Below are positions 8,497-16,920 of a stretch of 47,240 nucleotides of DNA, in pieces. The stretch covers positions 1 to 47,240 of the forward strand of contig JACPQR010000201.1 of assembly GCA_016190375.1 (NCBI GenBank), given 5' to 3'. Source of the DNA: Deltaproteobacteria bacterium (GTDB lineage: Bacteria > Myxococcota_A > Polyangia > JACPQR01). The position numbers were made by a program, and so were the translations under genes. Positions within the stretch are counted from its first letter, which is position 1. Each line of letters opens with the position of its first letter. The notes under the pieces are model-generated. The model was not told the DNA's origin. It worked only from the letters and a program-made list of their open reading frames with translations, and did not search any database.

Positions 8497-9690
8497 TCAC
8501 AGCACGTCGTGCTCGAGGGTCAGGAGGATCGCGTGGACCGCGTGCTGCGTCACGTCGATCCGAAGCGTCGGGTCCTCGTGGCCGTTGAGGAAGCCGCCGC
8601 GCGTTCTGTCCCGCGGGAGGTGCGCCTTCGGGATCGACGCGATGAACGGGTTCTTCCTGGTCAGCGGGTGACCTATCTGGGCCGAGATGAGTCGCGCGTG
8701 CGTCTTGAGGATCGCGTAGCGCAGCCCGCGGGCGCGCGGCCGATCGCCCCGCGCTCGCGCCACCTGGAAGGCGGTGGCGAGCCCCTCCACGGCGTAGCTC
8801 GTGTTGCGAGCGCGACCGAGCGTCTGATGCTCGAGGACCATCCAGTCGGCGTACCGGAGGATCGCGTCCTCGTACTTCCGGCGCGCCGCCGGGTGGCTCC
8901 GCGCGTACTGCCAGAAGGCCATCGTGCCCCACTGGTAGAACCCCTTCTTCCGATCCACCTCCCGCGACTCGAACCACCTCCGTCGCAGCGCCGGCATGGC
9001 GCGGTCCAGGACGGCCTCGTAGGCTCGATCGCCGAGCTCGTTGTGATCCTTCGCGAAGGCCAGGAGGACCTCGCCGTCGGCGTAGGGGTTGGACGATCGC
9101 GACAAGCGCCCGCGCCGCGGGGAGTAGTTGTCCGCGAAGCCGCCGTCGGGCCGCTGGGTCGCGGCGAGGTAAGCGAGGATCTCGCGAAGGAGCGGCTCGT
9201 CCGCGCGGTCGCCGGCCCTGACTCGCTCGATGAGGGCGAGGGCGCAGAGCGCGATCGCGCCCGTCGGCACCTCGCCATCGAGCGCGATCCACGCGGCGCC
9301 CGGCGCATGCTCGTACGTGCGCCGCCGCTCCCGGATCCAACCGCTCATCCTCTCGAACGCGCGCAGGGCGCGCTCGTGCAGGTCCGGTGGGAGCTTCGCC
9401 TCGGGATCGCCCAGCAGGAGCGCGAGCGCCCAGTACGACCCGAGCTGGCGGACGATGTTGTCCTCCGAGCTCTCCTCGCCGAGGACGACGTCGTACTGGT
9501 ATCGGAACAGGCCCGAAGGGCGCTGCTGACTGACCAGGTGCTCGGCCGCGAGCTCGAGGGAGGTCCTGAGGGCGCGCTCGTCGATCCACGAAGGGTCCCC
9601 GAACGCGCCCGACGAGCGTGCTTCGAGCGTCTTCCACGTCGGGTCCGAGCAGCCCGCGAGGAGGACCACGACGAGTGTTCGCGCGATCAC
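8497..9690 (-). CDS. Lipoprotein with predicted alpha/alpha-toroid domain
   Basis: A 397-residue lipoprotein starting at a GTG (9690) that overlaps the acyltransferase stop as GTGA. The short signal peptide ends LAGC with Cys14. The rest is all-helical, with segments such as YLAATQRPDGGFADNYSPR and EHLVSQQRPSGLFRYQYD. Such QxxDGGF/QxPSGxF repeats are typical of alpha/alpha-toroid (terpene cyclase, prenyltransferase or glycosidase-like) folds. The terpene cyclase acid motif DxDD is absent, so a toroid-fold hydrolase or binding protein is more likely than a cyclase. Coupling to an acyltransferase points to envelope lipid or glycan work, but this is inference. Confidence 0.75.
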   Translation of the reverse strand: MIARTLVVVLLAGCSDPTWKTLEARSSGAFGDPSWIDERALRTSLELAAEHLVSQQRPSGLFRYQYDVVLGEESSEDNIVRQLGSYWALALLLGDPEAKLPPDLHERALRAFERMSGWIRERRRTYEHAPGAAWIALDGEVPTGAIALCALALIERVRAGDRADEPLLREILAYLAATQRPDGGFADNYSPRRGRLSRSSNPYADGEVLLAFAKDHNELGDRAYEAVLDRAMPALRRRWFESREVDRKKGFYQWGTMAFWQYARSHPAARRKYEDAILRYADWMVLEHQTLGRARNTSYAVEGLATAFQVARARGDRPRARGLRYAILKTHARLISAQIGHPLTRKNPFIASIPKAHLPRDRTRGGFLNGHEDPTLRIDVTQHAVHAILLTLEHDVL

Positions 9691-10508
9691 CCCAGTAGCT
9701 CCCTGAGCGACTTGCGGCCGAATCCACCCTCGGCGACGAGCGAGTCCATCGCCGCCTGCATCGCCACCCTCACCTGCTCGCGGCAGCGCCACACGACCTC
9801 GTCGTCGTCTGCCGCCTCGGGCCCGAGGTCCGGCCAGGCGATGGGGCCGAGGACGTGGAGCCTCATCCTCACCGGGAGGGGCAAGTATCCCATCGCGCCG
9901 ACCCACAGCCCCCACGGCAGGCCGAGGGTCACGGGAAGAACCTCCACGCGCGTCAGGCGCTTCGTGCCGAGCAGCCGGGCCAGATTGGTCCCGTCGGTGA
10001 GCACGTGGAAGGCCTCGTGGGCGCCGACCGACACGACCGGCACGACCGGCACCCCGGCGCGGAGCGCCACGCGGATGAACCCCCGCCGCCGGCCGAACAC
10101 GATCTCGTGACGCCGCGAGTGCGGCTTGAACGCGTCGAGATCGCCCCCCGGGTACACGAGCACCTTCGCCCCTCGCCGTAGCAGGTCGAGCGCCGTCGCG
10201 GGCCGCGCCGGGACCGCACCGAACCTCGCCATCGCGGATCCGACGAACGGGATCATGGACGGGAGGTCGTGCATCAGCCCGTAGGCGGGAGCGTCGGCGC
10301 CCCAGCGCCGCCAGTACGCGACCATCAGGGCGAACATGTCGGGCGACATGATCCCGCCGTTGTGGTTGCCGACGACGAGCGCGGGCCCTCGAGGGAGCTC
10401 GTCCAGACCCGTGATGCGGGTCTCGTGATAGCGCTCGACCAGGAACGAGAGGGCCGGGAGCGCGGCGCGGATGTACTCCGGGTCGCGCATGTCGGGGGGA
10501 CGGATCAC
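9687..10508 (-). CDS. Lysophospholipid/DGAT-like acyltransferase
   Basis: A 273-residue protein of the PlsC/LPLAT superfamily. The catalytic histidine block reads VVGNHNGG with His49, closer to the HPHG type of diacylglycerol acyltransferases than to the classic HX4D. The downstream substrate block FGAVPARP and the YPGGD motif also fit the DGAT2/MGAT-like branch. No strong signal peptide; such enzymes associate with the inner membrane. It acylates a glycerolipid or similar hydroxyl acceptor from acyl-CoA or acyl-ACP. It is translationally coupled to the toroid-fold lipoprotein gene and divergent from the nucleotidyltransferase gene across an 83-bp gap. Confidence 0.85.
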   Translation of the reverse strand: MIRPPDMRDPEYIRAALPALSFLVERYHETRITGLDELPRGPALVVGNHNGGIMSPDMFALMVAYWRRWGADAPAYGLMHDLPSMIPFVGSAMARFGAVPARPATALDLLRRGAKVLVYPGGDLDAFKPHSRRHEIVFGRRRGFIRVALRAGVPVVPVVSVGAHEAFHVLTDGTNLARLLGTKRLTRVEVLPVTLGLPWGLWVGAMGYLPLPVRMRLHVLGPIAWPDLGPEAADDDEVVWRCREQVRVAMQAAMDSLVAEGGFGRKSLRELLG

Positions 10509-10591
10509 GGTTTCTCGCGGCGGAGAGTAGCAGAGGCCACAGGCCTTTCGTCGAGCTTGTGGCGCCCGGTTGGCGTGACAGAATCGAGCAC

Positions 10592-11185
10592 GTGGCCCGG
10601 ATCGCAGCGATCGTCCTCGCAGCGGGCGCGTCGTCCCGGATGCGCTCGCAGATGCCCAAGGCGCTCTTGCGCTTGCCCGAGGGCGACACGTTCCTCGAGC
10701 GGGTCGTGCGCCTCGCCGCCGGGGCAGGCGCGGATCCCGTGGTCGTGGTCACGGGCGCGCATCCGCTGGTCGCACCACCACCCGCCCGCGCCATCCACAA
10801 CCCGGACTGGGCGCTGGGGCAACTCTCCTCTCTGAGGGTCGGTCTGGCCGCCGTCGCGCTCACGTCGTTCGACGGAGCCCTCGTCGCCCTCGCCGATCAC
10901 CCGCTCGTTCGGCCGGAGACGTTCGTGGCGCTCGTCGAGACGTTCGCGCGCACCGGTGCGCCCGTCGTCCGGCCCGTCCATGCAGGACGGCGCGGCCACC
11001 CGGTCGTCTTCGCAGCCTGTCTCTTCGACGAGCTTCGCAGGGCCGAGCTCGAGGCGGGGGCGCGGCCCGTCGTCGCGAGGCACGAGGGCCATGCCGTGGA
11101 CGTCCAGGTGGACGACCCTGGAGTCGTCACCGATCTCGACACTCGCGAGGATCTCGACGCCGCGGGCATCGGGATCGTGGCATGA
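10592..11185 (+). CDS. MobA/MocA-like nucleotidyltransferase
   Basis: A 197-residue NTP transferase. The N-terminus VARIAAIVLAAGASSRM is the nucleotide-binding signature of the MobA/MocA family, followed by PKALL and the metal-binding ALADHPLVRPE. C-terminal RRGHPVVF and the DLDTREDLDA motif are characteristic of molybdenum-cofactor cytidylyl/guanylyltransferases (MocA/YgfJ-like). I chose the GTG at 10592, which places the start directly before the signature; another GTG at 10559 in frame is possible. No molybdenum cofactor genes or xanthine-dehydrogenase genes are visible nearby, so the substrate may be a different phospho-compound. The radical SAM gene begins seven bases after its stop, suggesting one operon. 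Confidence 0.88.
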   Translation: MARIAAIVLAAGASSRMRSQMPKALLRLPEGDTFLERVVRLAAGAGADPVVVVTGAHPLVAPPPARAIHNPDWALGQLSSLRVGLAAVALTSFDGALVALADHPLVRPETFVALVETFARTGAPVVRPVHAGRRGHPVVFAACLFDELRRAELEAGARPVVARHEGHAVDVQVDDPGVVTDLDTREDLDAAGIGIVA

Positions 11186-11192
11186 TCGGCGG

Positions 11193-12803
11193 GTGATTCG
11201 AAGGCTCGTGCTGATCTACCCGGCCTCGCGGCGCTTCTCCGGCTTTCTGAGCACGCACCGGCTCCCGATGCTCGCGACCGCGCACGCTGGCCTGCCGATC
11301 CTCGCCGAGGTGATGGAGCGGCACGGCGTGACGACGACGGTGTACGACGAGCAGATCACTCCCTTCTGCGAGGAGATGGTCGACGGGGCCGACCTCGTGG
11401 GGCTGTCGCTGCAAACGTCCTGGGCACCGCAGGGATACCGGATCGCGCGGGCGGTCCGGCGCCTGGGAATCCCGGTCGTCCTGGGCGGCGTGCACGCGAC
11501 GCTGAACCCGGACGAGGCCATCCAGGAGGCCGACTTCGTGGTGCGCGGCGAGGGCGAGCACACGCTGCCCGAGCTCGTCTCCGCGCTCGATCGAGGCGCC
11601 GGGCTGGACGACGTCCGCGGTCTCAGCCACTGGAAGGACGGCGAGATCCGCCACAACCCGCCGCGTCCGGTGCTGACGACCCAGGAGCTCGACGAGGTGC
11701 CATGGCCTCGCCTCGACAGGATCGAGGGGTTCGCGGACCCCAGCCGCCACCCGCTCAACCGCCTCATCTACTTCACCATGGCCACGCGAGGCTGCGACCA
11801 GGCCTGCCGCTACTGCTCGATCACTCGGCTGTTCGGCCGCGCGCTGCGCCACAGGAGCGTCGGGAGCATCATCGAGGAGCTCGGCTCCAGGTTCGACCCC
11901 GGCCGTCAGGTCCTCTTCTTCATGGACGACAGCCTCGCGGTCGACACCGCCTTCCTCAAGGAGCTCCTCGAGGCCCTGTTGCGCGAGGGTCTTCGGCCGA
12001 AGCACGGCTGGCACGCGCAGATGCGCGCCGACGTCGCGCGCGACCCCGAGCTGCTCCGCCTCATGAAGGCGACGAACTGCCTGTTCGTGACCTGCGGCTT
12101 CGAGTCGATCGACGAGAGGAGCCTGAAGCGTCTGGGCAAGGGACAGAGCCCTCGCGACGTCGAGCGGGCAATCGCGCGGCTGCGGGAGCACGACGTCGTC
12201 GTCAACGGCTTCTTCATGTTCGGAACGGACGACGACGGCCCCGAGGCAATGGCCCAGACCGTTCGGTTCGCGCGGAAGTCGGGCTGCATGCTCGCCGGCT
12301 TCATGCCCGTGACGCCCTTTCCGGGAACGGCGACCTACGAGGATCTCGACCGGCAGGGTCGGATCTTCACCCGCGACTGGGAGCTGTACGACGTGCAGCA
12401 CGTCGTCTTCCACCCCAAGAAGATGACCGCCTTCGACCTCTACTGGCGGACGCTGGCCTCGTACCCGGCCTTCTACGGAGTCGTGCAGCCGTTCAGGCAT
12501 CTGCCGGAGATCCTCGCGAAGCGTCCCTCGGCCGCGATCATGGCGGTCGGCGCGAGCTGGGCCCTGGCGAAGCACCTGTACTTCTCTCGCGAGGTGCTGG
12601 CGAACCTCGACTACCTGCGAGCGCTGAGGAGGATGCGCCGCGAGGGCGATCCCTTCCCCGACCTGGACGCGCGTGGTCTGTGGGCCAAGGACCTGGTCAG
12701 CGGCAGGGCCGTCCGCGCTCTTCGCCGCCGGGTCGTCTACCGGGCGCCCGCGCCGAGCAGGCGAGCCCACGACGCGGCCTCCCGGCCCGTGTCTCCCGCG
12801 TAG
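11193..12803 (+). CDS. B12-binding radical SAM protein
   Basis: A 536-residue protein. Residues about 1-150 form a cobalamin-binding-type Rossmann domain (VGLSLQTSW, VVLGGVHATLNPDEA, VVRGEGEHTLPELV). The radical SAM TIM barrel follows, with the iron-sulfur motif CX3CX2C at Cys201, Cys205 and Cys208 (RGCDQACRYCS). The canonical DxHxxG cobalamin ligand motif is not evident, as in many such proteins. This architecture (BchE/HpnJ/P-methylase-like) covers methylases and ring-forming enzymes. The Arg-rich C-terminus overlaps the convergent gene by 67 bp. The start is a GTG at 11193, shortly after the nucleotidyltransferase stop. The substrate is unknown. The pairing with a nucleotidyltransferase suggests a modified nucleotide or lipid pathway. 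Confidence 0.88.
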   Translation: MIRRLVLIYPASRRFSGFLSTHRLPMLATAHAGLPILAEVMERHGVTTTVYDEQITPFCEEMVDGADLVGLSLQTSWAPQGYRIARAVRRLGIPVVLGGVHATLNPDEAIQEADFVVRGEGEHTLPELVSALDRGAGLDDVRGLSHWKDGEIRHNPPRPVLTTQELDEVPWPRLDRIEGFADPSRHPLNRLIYFTMATRGCDQACRYCSITRLFGRALRHRSVGSIIEELGSRFDPGRQVLFFMDDSLAVDTAFLKELLEALLREGLRPKHGWHAQMRADVARDPELLRLMKATNCLFVTCGFESIDERSLKRLGKGQSPRDVERAIARLREHDVVVNGFFMFGTDDDGPEAMAQTVRFARKSGCMLAGFMPVTPFPGTATYEDLDRQGRIFTRDWELYDVQHVVFHPKKMTAFDLYWRTLASYPAFYGVVQPFRHLPEILAKRPSAAIMAVGASWALAKHLYFSREVLANLDYLRALRRMRREGDPFPDLDARGLWAKDLVSGRAVRALRRRVVYRAPAPSRRAHDAASRPVSPA

Positions 12804-14041
12804 AGCGTGATCGCATCGCCGGCGTCCGAGATCTCGAGACCCACGGTCGAGGCGCGATTCGCGTACGAGACGCGGCGGACGAGCTCCACGAGCCCCCCCA
12901 CCGCGCTCGAGGCGTAGGCGGGCGCCAGGATCTCCGCCGCGCCCGGCACGTCGGAGGTCACCGTCACCTCGGGCGCCATCGCGACCGTGACGGCCTCGAG
13001 GAGGTTCGCGTTGCCGGCGAGGTGTCGGTCGAAGACCGGCCGGAGGGACGCGTGATCGCGGTACAGCTCGCCGAGCCAGAGTGCCCGAGCGGCCGCGCAC
13101 AGGGCATCGCGATGGTCGCCACGCGCACGAGCGAGTGCGTCCCTGAGGGCCGGAGCGATCCGGGTACGCAGAGCACGCTCGATCTGCGGCTCGAGCGGCG
13201 ACCTTTGCAGGGCGGCCACGAGCGCGTCCCGGTGCACGGGATCCCCGTCCGGCCCGGCGATCGCCGCGACGACCGCGTCCACGCGTTCGAAGCGTCCGCT
13301 CTGCGCTCCCCACCAGGCGGCGGCCCGCTCGGCCGCCCTCGGGTCCTCGACCGGCGCCTCGGCCAGCGGCAACGGGGCGCGCCTGAAGCCGAAGTCGCGA
13401 AGCGTCAGCTCCTCGAGCGCCCAGCCCGCCCGGGCGCCGAGCCGTTCGAGGTCGTAGGGAATGACCGGGCCGTACCCGTGGAAGCGCCGGCCGCCCGGGT
13501 ACACCACGCCTTCGGCCTCGAGGAGCGGGGCTCGAGTCCCCTCGCGTGCCATCTCGACCAGCGCCGCCACCGCCTCGGGGCCCCCATCTCGCACGATCCG
13601 TTCCTCGGCCGCACGAACCACGGGGAAGCGCTCGGAACGAAGCTCGGATACGGTGGCTGCGACGTCCAGCGTCGGCGTCGGGGGCAACGACCGGCCGACC
13701 GGGGCGGTCTCGAGGGGCGCATCGGATGCTCTGCCGTCCCGCGGGCCACGCCGACCCTCGGGCGTGCTGGCGCTGCAGCCGCCGGCCGCGGACATGACGA
13801 GGCTCATGAGCATCAGGTAGGTGAGACCCAGAGCTGCCCCGACCGCCGACCAGCGGAACCTCCCTCGAGTCCTCCACATGTAGAAGGGAAGCGCCAGCAC
13901 GCTGAAGAAATACACCCTGAGAGCCCAGAGACGGAAGGGCTCGAGCTCGCCCGCGGGGCCGCGGGTCCGAAGTCGCCTCAGGTCGAGAGCCACGGCGACC
14001 ATGAGGAGGACCTCGCCGGCTGCAGACAGGAAGAGGTCCAC
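12737..14041 (-). CDS. Membrane protein with long periplasmic domain, unknown
   Basis: A 434-residue protein. Three hydrophobic segments lie near residues 4-20, 38-55 and 64-85, then a proline/Arg-rich spacer and a soluble alpha-rich domain of about 320 residues, where segments such as VEMAREGTRAPLLEAEG suggest helical repeats. No known domain recognised. Its C-terminal 67 bp overlap the 3' end of the radical SAM gene on the other strand. Both reading frames look real, since this one ends in an ordinary-looking segment (LYAGDTGREAASWARLLGA). It is divergent from the TrpC-like gene. Confidence 0.6.
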   Translation of the reverse strand: MDLFLSAAGEVLLMVAVALDLRRLRTRGPAGELEPFRLWALRVYFFSVLALPFYMWRTRGRFRWSAVGAALGLTYLMLMSLVMSAAGGCSASTPEGRRGPRDGRASDAPLETAPVGRSLPPTPTLDVAATVSELRSERFPVVRAAEERIVRDGGPEAVAALVEMAREGTRAPLLEAEGVVYPGGRRFHGYGPVIPYDLERLGARAGWALEELTLRDFGFRRAPLPLAEAPVEDPRAAERAAAWWGAQSGRFERVDAVVAAIAGPDGDPVHRDALVAALQRSPLEPQIERALRTRIAPALRDALARARGDHRDALCAAARALWLGELYRDHASLRPVFDRHLAGNANLLEAVTVAMAPEVTVTSDVPGAAEILAPAYASSAVGGLVELVRRVSYANRASTVGLEISDAGDAITLYAGDTGREAASWARLLGAGAR

Positions 14042-14100
14042 GCGCGAGGGAGTCTACCCCGCTTCTGGCGCCCCGCCTCGACGGAGGCTACCCTGTCAGC

Positions 14101-14730
14101 ATGCGAGACATGCGGGAGATCGACGCGAGGGCGGCGGTGGCGCGCAGGCTCGGGGAGGTTCCCGTGCGCGACATGGTCCCCTCGCAGCGTCACGCGCTTC
14201 GCGCGATCGCGACCCATCGTCGCAGAGTGGCGGTGGTCGCGTGGGTCGAGGACGACAGGGACGTCGGCCGTGCGGTGGACTCGGCCGTCGCCGCGGTGGC
14301 CGCAGCGGACGCCAATCTGCGGATTGCCGCCCAGTGCGGGCTGCCCGTCGTGGCGATGGAGCTCTGCGTGTCCAAGGGTCAGGCGTTCGCCGCACGGATC
14401 GCCGGGGCCGACGCGGTCCTGGTCCCGGCGTGCCTCTCGCCGACCGAGCTCGGCGCGATCGTCTCGGGAGCGACCTCCGCCCACATGCTGCCGATCGTCG
14501 AAGTGCAGAACGAGGTCGAGCTCGGCATGGCGCTCGAGCTGCGCCCGCGGGCTGTCCTCCTGCGCGACCGACGCCTCGCGTCGACCCTGCGTCCAGGCAC
14601 GACGCTCTTGCTCGAGGCCGCCGAGGCCATGGCCGCCCGCGAGGCCCGGGGCATCGCCGACGCGATCATCGCTCGGCCGGTCCTGGTGCGGGATCCCTCG
14701 TTTCAGTCGCTGGTCTCGGAGCTGGGATGA
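14101..14730 (+). CDS. TrpC-like (indole-3-glycerol phosphate synthase fold) protein, probably inactive
   Basis: A 209-residue protein. AGADAVLVPACLSPTEL and MLPIVEVQNEVEL align with the IGPS segments GADAVLLIAAALSDEEL and LVEVHNEEEL, so it is a TrpC-fold (TIM barrel) protein. Catalytic positions are missing, though. The KxSPSxG loop is replaced by AWVEDDR, the LRKDF lysine by VVAMELC, and the NNRDL segment by LLRDRRL; only the EVxNE glutamate remains. It is also about 50 residues shorter than a typical IGPS. A good Shine-Dalgarno (GGAGG) precedes the ATG. No other trp genes are adjacent, so this is probably a pseudo-enzyme with a binding or regulatory role. Confidence 0.72.
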   Translation: MRDMREIDARAAVARRLGEVPVRDMVPSQRHALRAIATHRRRVAVVAWVEDDRDVGRAVDSAVAAVAAADANLRIAAQCGLPVVAMELCVSKGQAFAARIAGADAVLVPACLSPTELGAIVSGATSAHMLPIVEVQNEVELGMALELRPRAVLLRDRRLASTLRPGTTLLLEAAEAMAAREARGIADAIIARPVLVRDPSFQSLVSELG

Positions 14731-14773
14731 GAAGTCCTCGCGACTCGAGGACGCTCGAAGCTCCCGTGAAGGA

Positions 14774-15238
14774 TCAAGGCCTGAGCGACTGGATCAACCG
14801 ATCGACGTCGCGCTCGGCGCGGGTGAACTGCTCCTGGGCGCCGCCCGCCTCGATGAGGACGAGGTAGTCGTCGTCCACGAAGAGCGTGACCCAGTAGCGG
14901 TACGGGCGCTCGCCCTCGTCGCGGCCGAAGCGGAGCTGCTTCCCCGCTCGGCCGCCGGCGCCGCGGACGTCGACCTGCTCGAGGAGCGCGTACCCGCCGA
15001 TCCTCCGCATCCGCTGCCCGACGGCTTCCGCCCAGAAGGCGACGTCGGCCTCGCCCTTGTCGGGATCGATGTCGATCGCCCGGACGCCCAGCACCACGCC
15101 GTCCGCGCTCGTCGCGCGATAGTCGTAGCCGGAGTGCTCCTCCTCCAGCTCCACGAACCGGCGTGGAGTCCGGACGTCGAAGGGCCGGCCGCAGCCGGCG
15201 AAGAGGGAGAGCAGCGCGAGCGCAATGAAGGTCTTCAT
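14774..15238 (-). CDS. Small lipoprotein, unknown
   Basis: A 154-residue lipoprotein with signal peptide MKTFIALALLSLFAG and acylated Cys16. The mature part has an RRFVELEEEHSGYDYRA segment and a WVTLFVDDDYLVLIEAGG strand, resembling a small alpha/beta domain of the kind seen near sensor kinases. It overlaps the DUF4349 lipoprotein gene by four bases (ATGA), so the two are one operon and are probably made together. No Asp at position +2, so outer-membrane sorting is expected. No function assigned. Confidence 0.65.
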   Translation of the reverse strand: MKTFIALALLSLFAGCGRPFDVRTPRRFVELEEEHSGYDYRATSADGVVLGVRAIDIDPDKGEADVAFWAEAVGQRMRRIGGYALLEQVDVRGAGGRAGKQLRFGRDEGERPYRYWVTLFVDDDYLVLIEAGGAQEQFTRAERDVDRLIQSLRP

Positions 15239-16191
15239 CGGAGATCCAGGAGCGTCCGGAGCCCGAGGCTCTGCAGCCAGTCGAACGGCAGGTGAAAGAC
15301 CTCGCCCTGCAGGTTCTCCTGCTCGCGAGGCGCGAAGTTGACGGTGATCGTCGAGAACGAGATCCGGTCCTCGAGGAATCGCAGCCGGCCCTTCATGCTC
15401 TCGATCTCGCCGGTCAGTCGCTCGAGCTCGCGTTCGATCTGGAGCGACTGCTCGACGTTGTTCGCCTGCTCGAGGAGCGCCGCCAGCCGATCGCGCACCT
15501 GTTCGGCGTTTCGGAGGCGGATCTGCAGGTCGCGGAACTGCTCGGAGACGTCGAGCGCCTGGATGTTGCGGTGCAGGACGTCTCCGAGCGCTTCGACCCT
15601 CCCGAGCGCTTCGCGGAACTTCGCGGCCGGTACCCGGACCACCACCGTCTGGTCGTTCTGCTGGCCGAGGTAGCCTCCGAGCTCCTGGGCGATCTGCACG
15701 ACCGCGCGCTGGTTGTCCTGCACCTGGTACACGGCGAGGTTCAGCGTGGCCTCGTAGATGAGCAGCGGGCCCGAGGTCGCGTCGGTTGCCGTCTGGTTCT
15801 CCGGTTCCTGGCGGTTCGGTTCGGTCGGTGGCGTCGAAGGCTGCGCCGGGGGCACGTTCTCGTGCCGCCGTCGCGGCACGGCCTGCGCCGTGCGGAAGTC
15901 ATCCCGCTCCTCTTCGCGGGCCTCCCCGTCGGCGTCGCCTCCTCCGTCGTTTCCGAACAGAGACTCCATCAGGCCGCCCCGCGCGGCCTCGGGGGCCGGG
16001 GCGGCATCGGCCGAGATGCGCGCGACCGTGCCGCCCTCTACCTCCGACTGGAACTGACCACCACCGCCATACGCCTCGCCGCCCGAGGTGGTCCCGTCGG
16101 AGCCGGGATACCGGGCGGAGGCGCCGCCGCACGCGACGAGGAGCAGCGCAAGTAACTGCAGATTGGCTCTTCGGCGAGTCACGCGGCGCAC
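15235..16191 (-). CDS. DUF4349-type lipoprotein
   Basis: A 318-residue lipoprotein (lipobox LVAC, acylated Cys21). A low-complexity Gly/Glu/Pro-rich region runs to about residue 145. The DUF4349 core then follows: LLIYEATLNLAVYQVQDN, the GGYLGQQNDQTVVVRVPAAK strand, and a long coiled coil (about residues 200-285, NAEQVRDRLAALLEQANNVEQ...) ending in FSTITVNF. Known DUF4349 proteins usually end with a membrane helix. Here the coiled coil ends at LGLRTLLDLR, without a clear one. First gene of the pair with the small lipoprotein. Function unknown, although DUF4349 proteins are thought to act in envelope processes. Confidence 0.78.
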   Translation of the reverse strand: MRRVTRRRANLQLLALLLVACGGASARYPGSDGTTSGGEAYGGGGQFQSEVEGGTVARISADAAPAPEAARGGLMESLFGNDGGGDADGEAREEERDDFRTAQAVPRRRHENVPPAQPSTPPTEPNRQEPENQTATDATSGPLLIYEATLNLAVYQVQDNQRAVVQIAQELGGYLGQQNDQTVVVRVPAAKFREALGRVEALGDVLHRNIQALDVSEQFRDLQIRLRNAEQVRDRLAALLEQANNVEQSLQIERELERLTGEIESMKGRLRFLEDRISFSTITVNFAPREQENLQGEVFHLPFDWLQSLGLRTLLDLR

Positions 16192-16415
16192 ACTACACTC
16201 CGGGCGTTCACGAGGTCAAATCGGACGGGCGCGCGGTAGTGGTCGGGTTTGCCCGGAAAAAGCAAAGGGTGCAGGTCCCGGTTTGCACCCATCGGGACCC
16301 CGCAACTTCATGGGCTCGCGGGTGAGACGAATGGGTGCGGCCTGGTTCCGCGGCGATAATCGCGATTGCTGGGCACATGAGCAGACCCGGCTTGGCCGTT
16401 GGCGTTGGCGTTGAG

Positions 16416-16672
16416 GTTGACCTTGACGTGGACGTTGACGGCGACGACGACTTGGACGTGGTCGCCCACACGTCGACGGGGCCCGATGGAGTGTGCGGCC
16501 TCGCTGGAAGTACTGAAGTTGAGAAGGCTGATCGCGCAGCAGCGCTACGAACAGGCATCCAGTTGCTCGAGGGCGTTGTAGCCATGCTGACGAAGATGAT
16601 CTGAGACCAGTCAACGAGGCCTTCGCCCACGTCCAGGTCGTCGTCGCCGTCAAGGTCCACGTCAACGTCGAC
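16416..16672. repeat. Inverted repeat with Asp-rich coding capacity
   Basis: A 49-nt arm at 16416-16464 and its inverted partner at 16624-16672 match at 44 of 49 positions, with about 159 bp between. Read outward-to-inward, both arms can encode a DVDVDGDDDLDV-like peptide, one on each strand. The two arms could be inverted remains of one Asp-rich linker, of the kind found in lipoproteins of this genome. No complete gene carries them. Confidence 0.6.
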
Positions 16673-16703
16673 GACTACGCGTCCGACGACACGGCAGCGC
16701 TAA

Positions 16704-16870
16704 CACGTCATTGCGAAGAGGGATCTGCACCAAAAAGCAAACCGCCAGCGCAGTCCCAGGGGGCCCCGGCTTCGCTTCGCTTCGCCGCCCTGGGAGAACC
16801 CAAGCAGCCGCCAAGAGACCGAATCTCGGCGTCCTTGGCGTCCTGGCGGTTCCTCCGGTCCGGGAAAACC
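16704..16870. repeat. Composite of degraded intergenic repeats
   Basis: CGTCATTGCGAAGAGGGATC near 16708 looks like a fragment of the widespread 'GTCATTGCGAG' intergenic repeat. A partial dyad, CCCAGGG near 16757 with CCCTGGG near 16789, follows, then CCGCCAAGAG and CGTCCTTGGCGTCCTGGCGG, two arms of the 'GCCAAGG/CTTGGC' element also seen at 8240. No gene is apparent. Copies of such repeats are typically recombination sites or relics of mobile elements. Confidence 0.45.
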
Positions 16871-16920
16871 GACCACTACCGGGAGCGCTCGCGGAAGGAT
16901 CTGCGAGGAGGATCGAGGAT

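Larger units (their letters stand above)
16192..16920. other. Gene-free repeat-rich spacer
   Basis: About 730 bp without a convincing gene. It holds two overlapping 7-bp stem pairs near 16267-16299, an inverted repeat at 16416-16464 and 16624-16672, and pieces of common intergenic repeats from 16704 to 16870. Short reading frames cross it on both strands but are low-complexity (Asp/Val/Leu runs) or arginine-rich shadows. A promoter for the DUF4349 gene should lie at 16192-16260, but I see no strong match. Confidence 0.55.

Noticed and set aside
16267..16299. An H-type pseudoknot from the two overlapping stems
   Set aside because: Loops of zero and two bases could not span 7-bp stems; alternative hairpins are more plausible.
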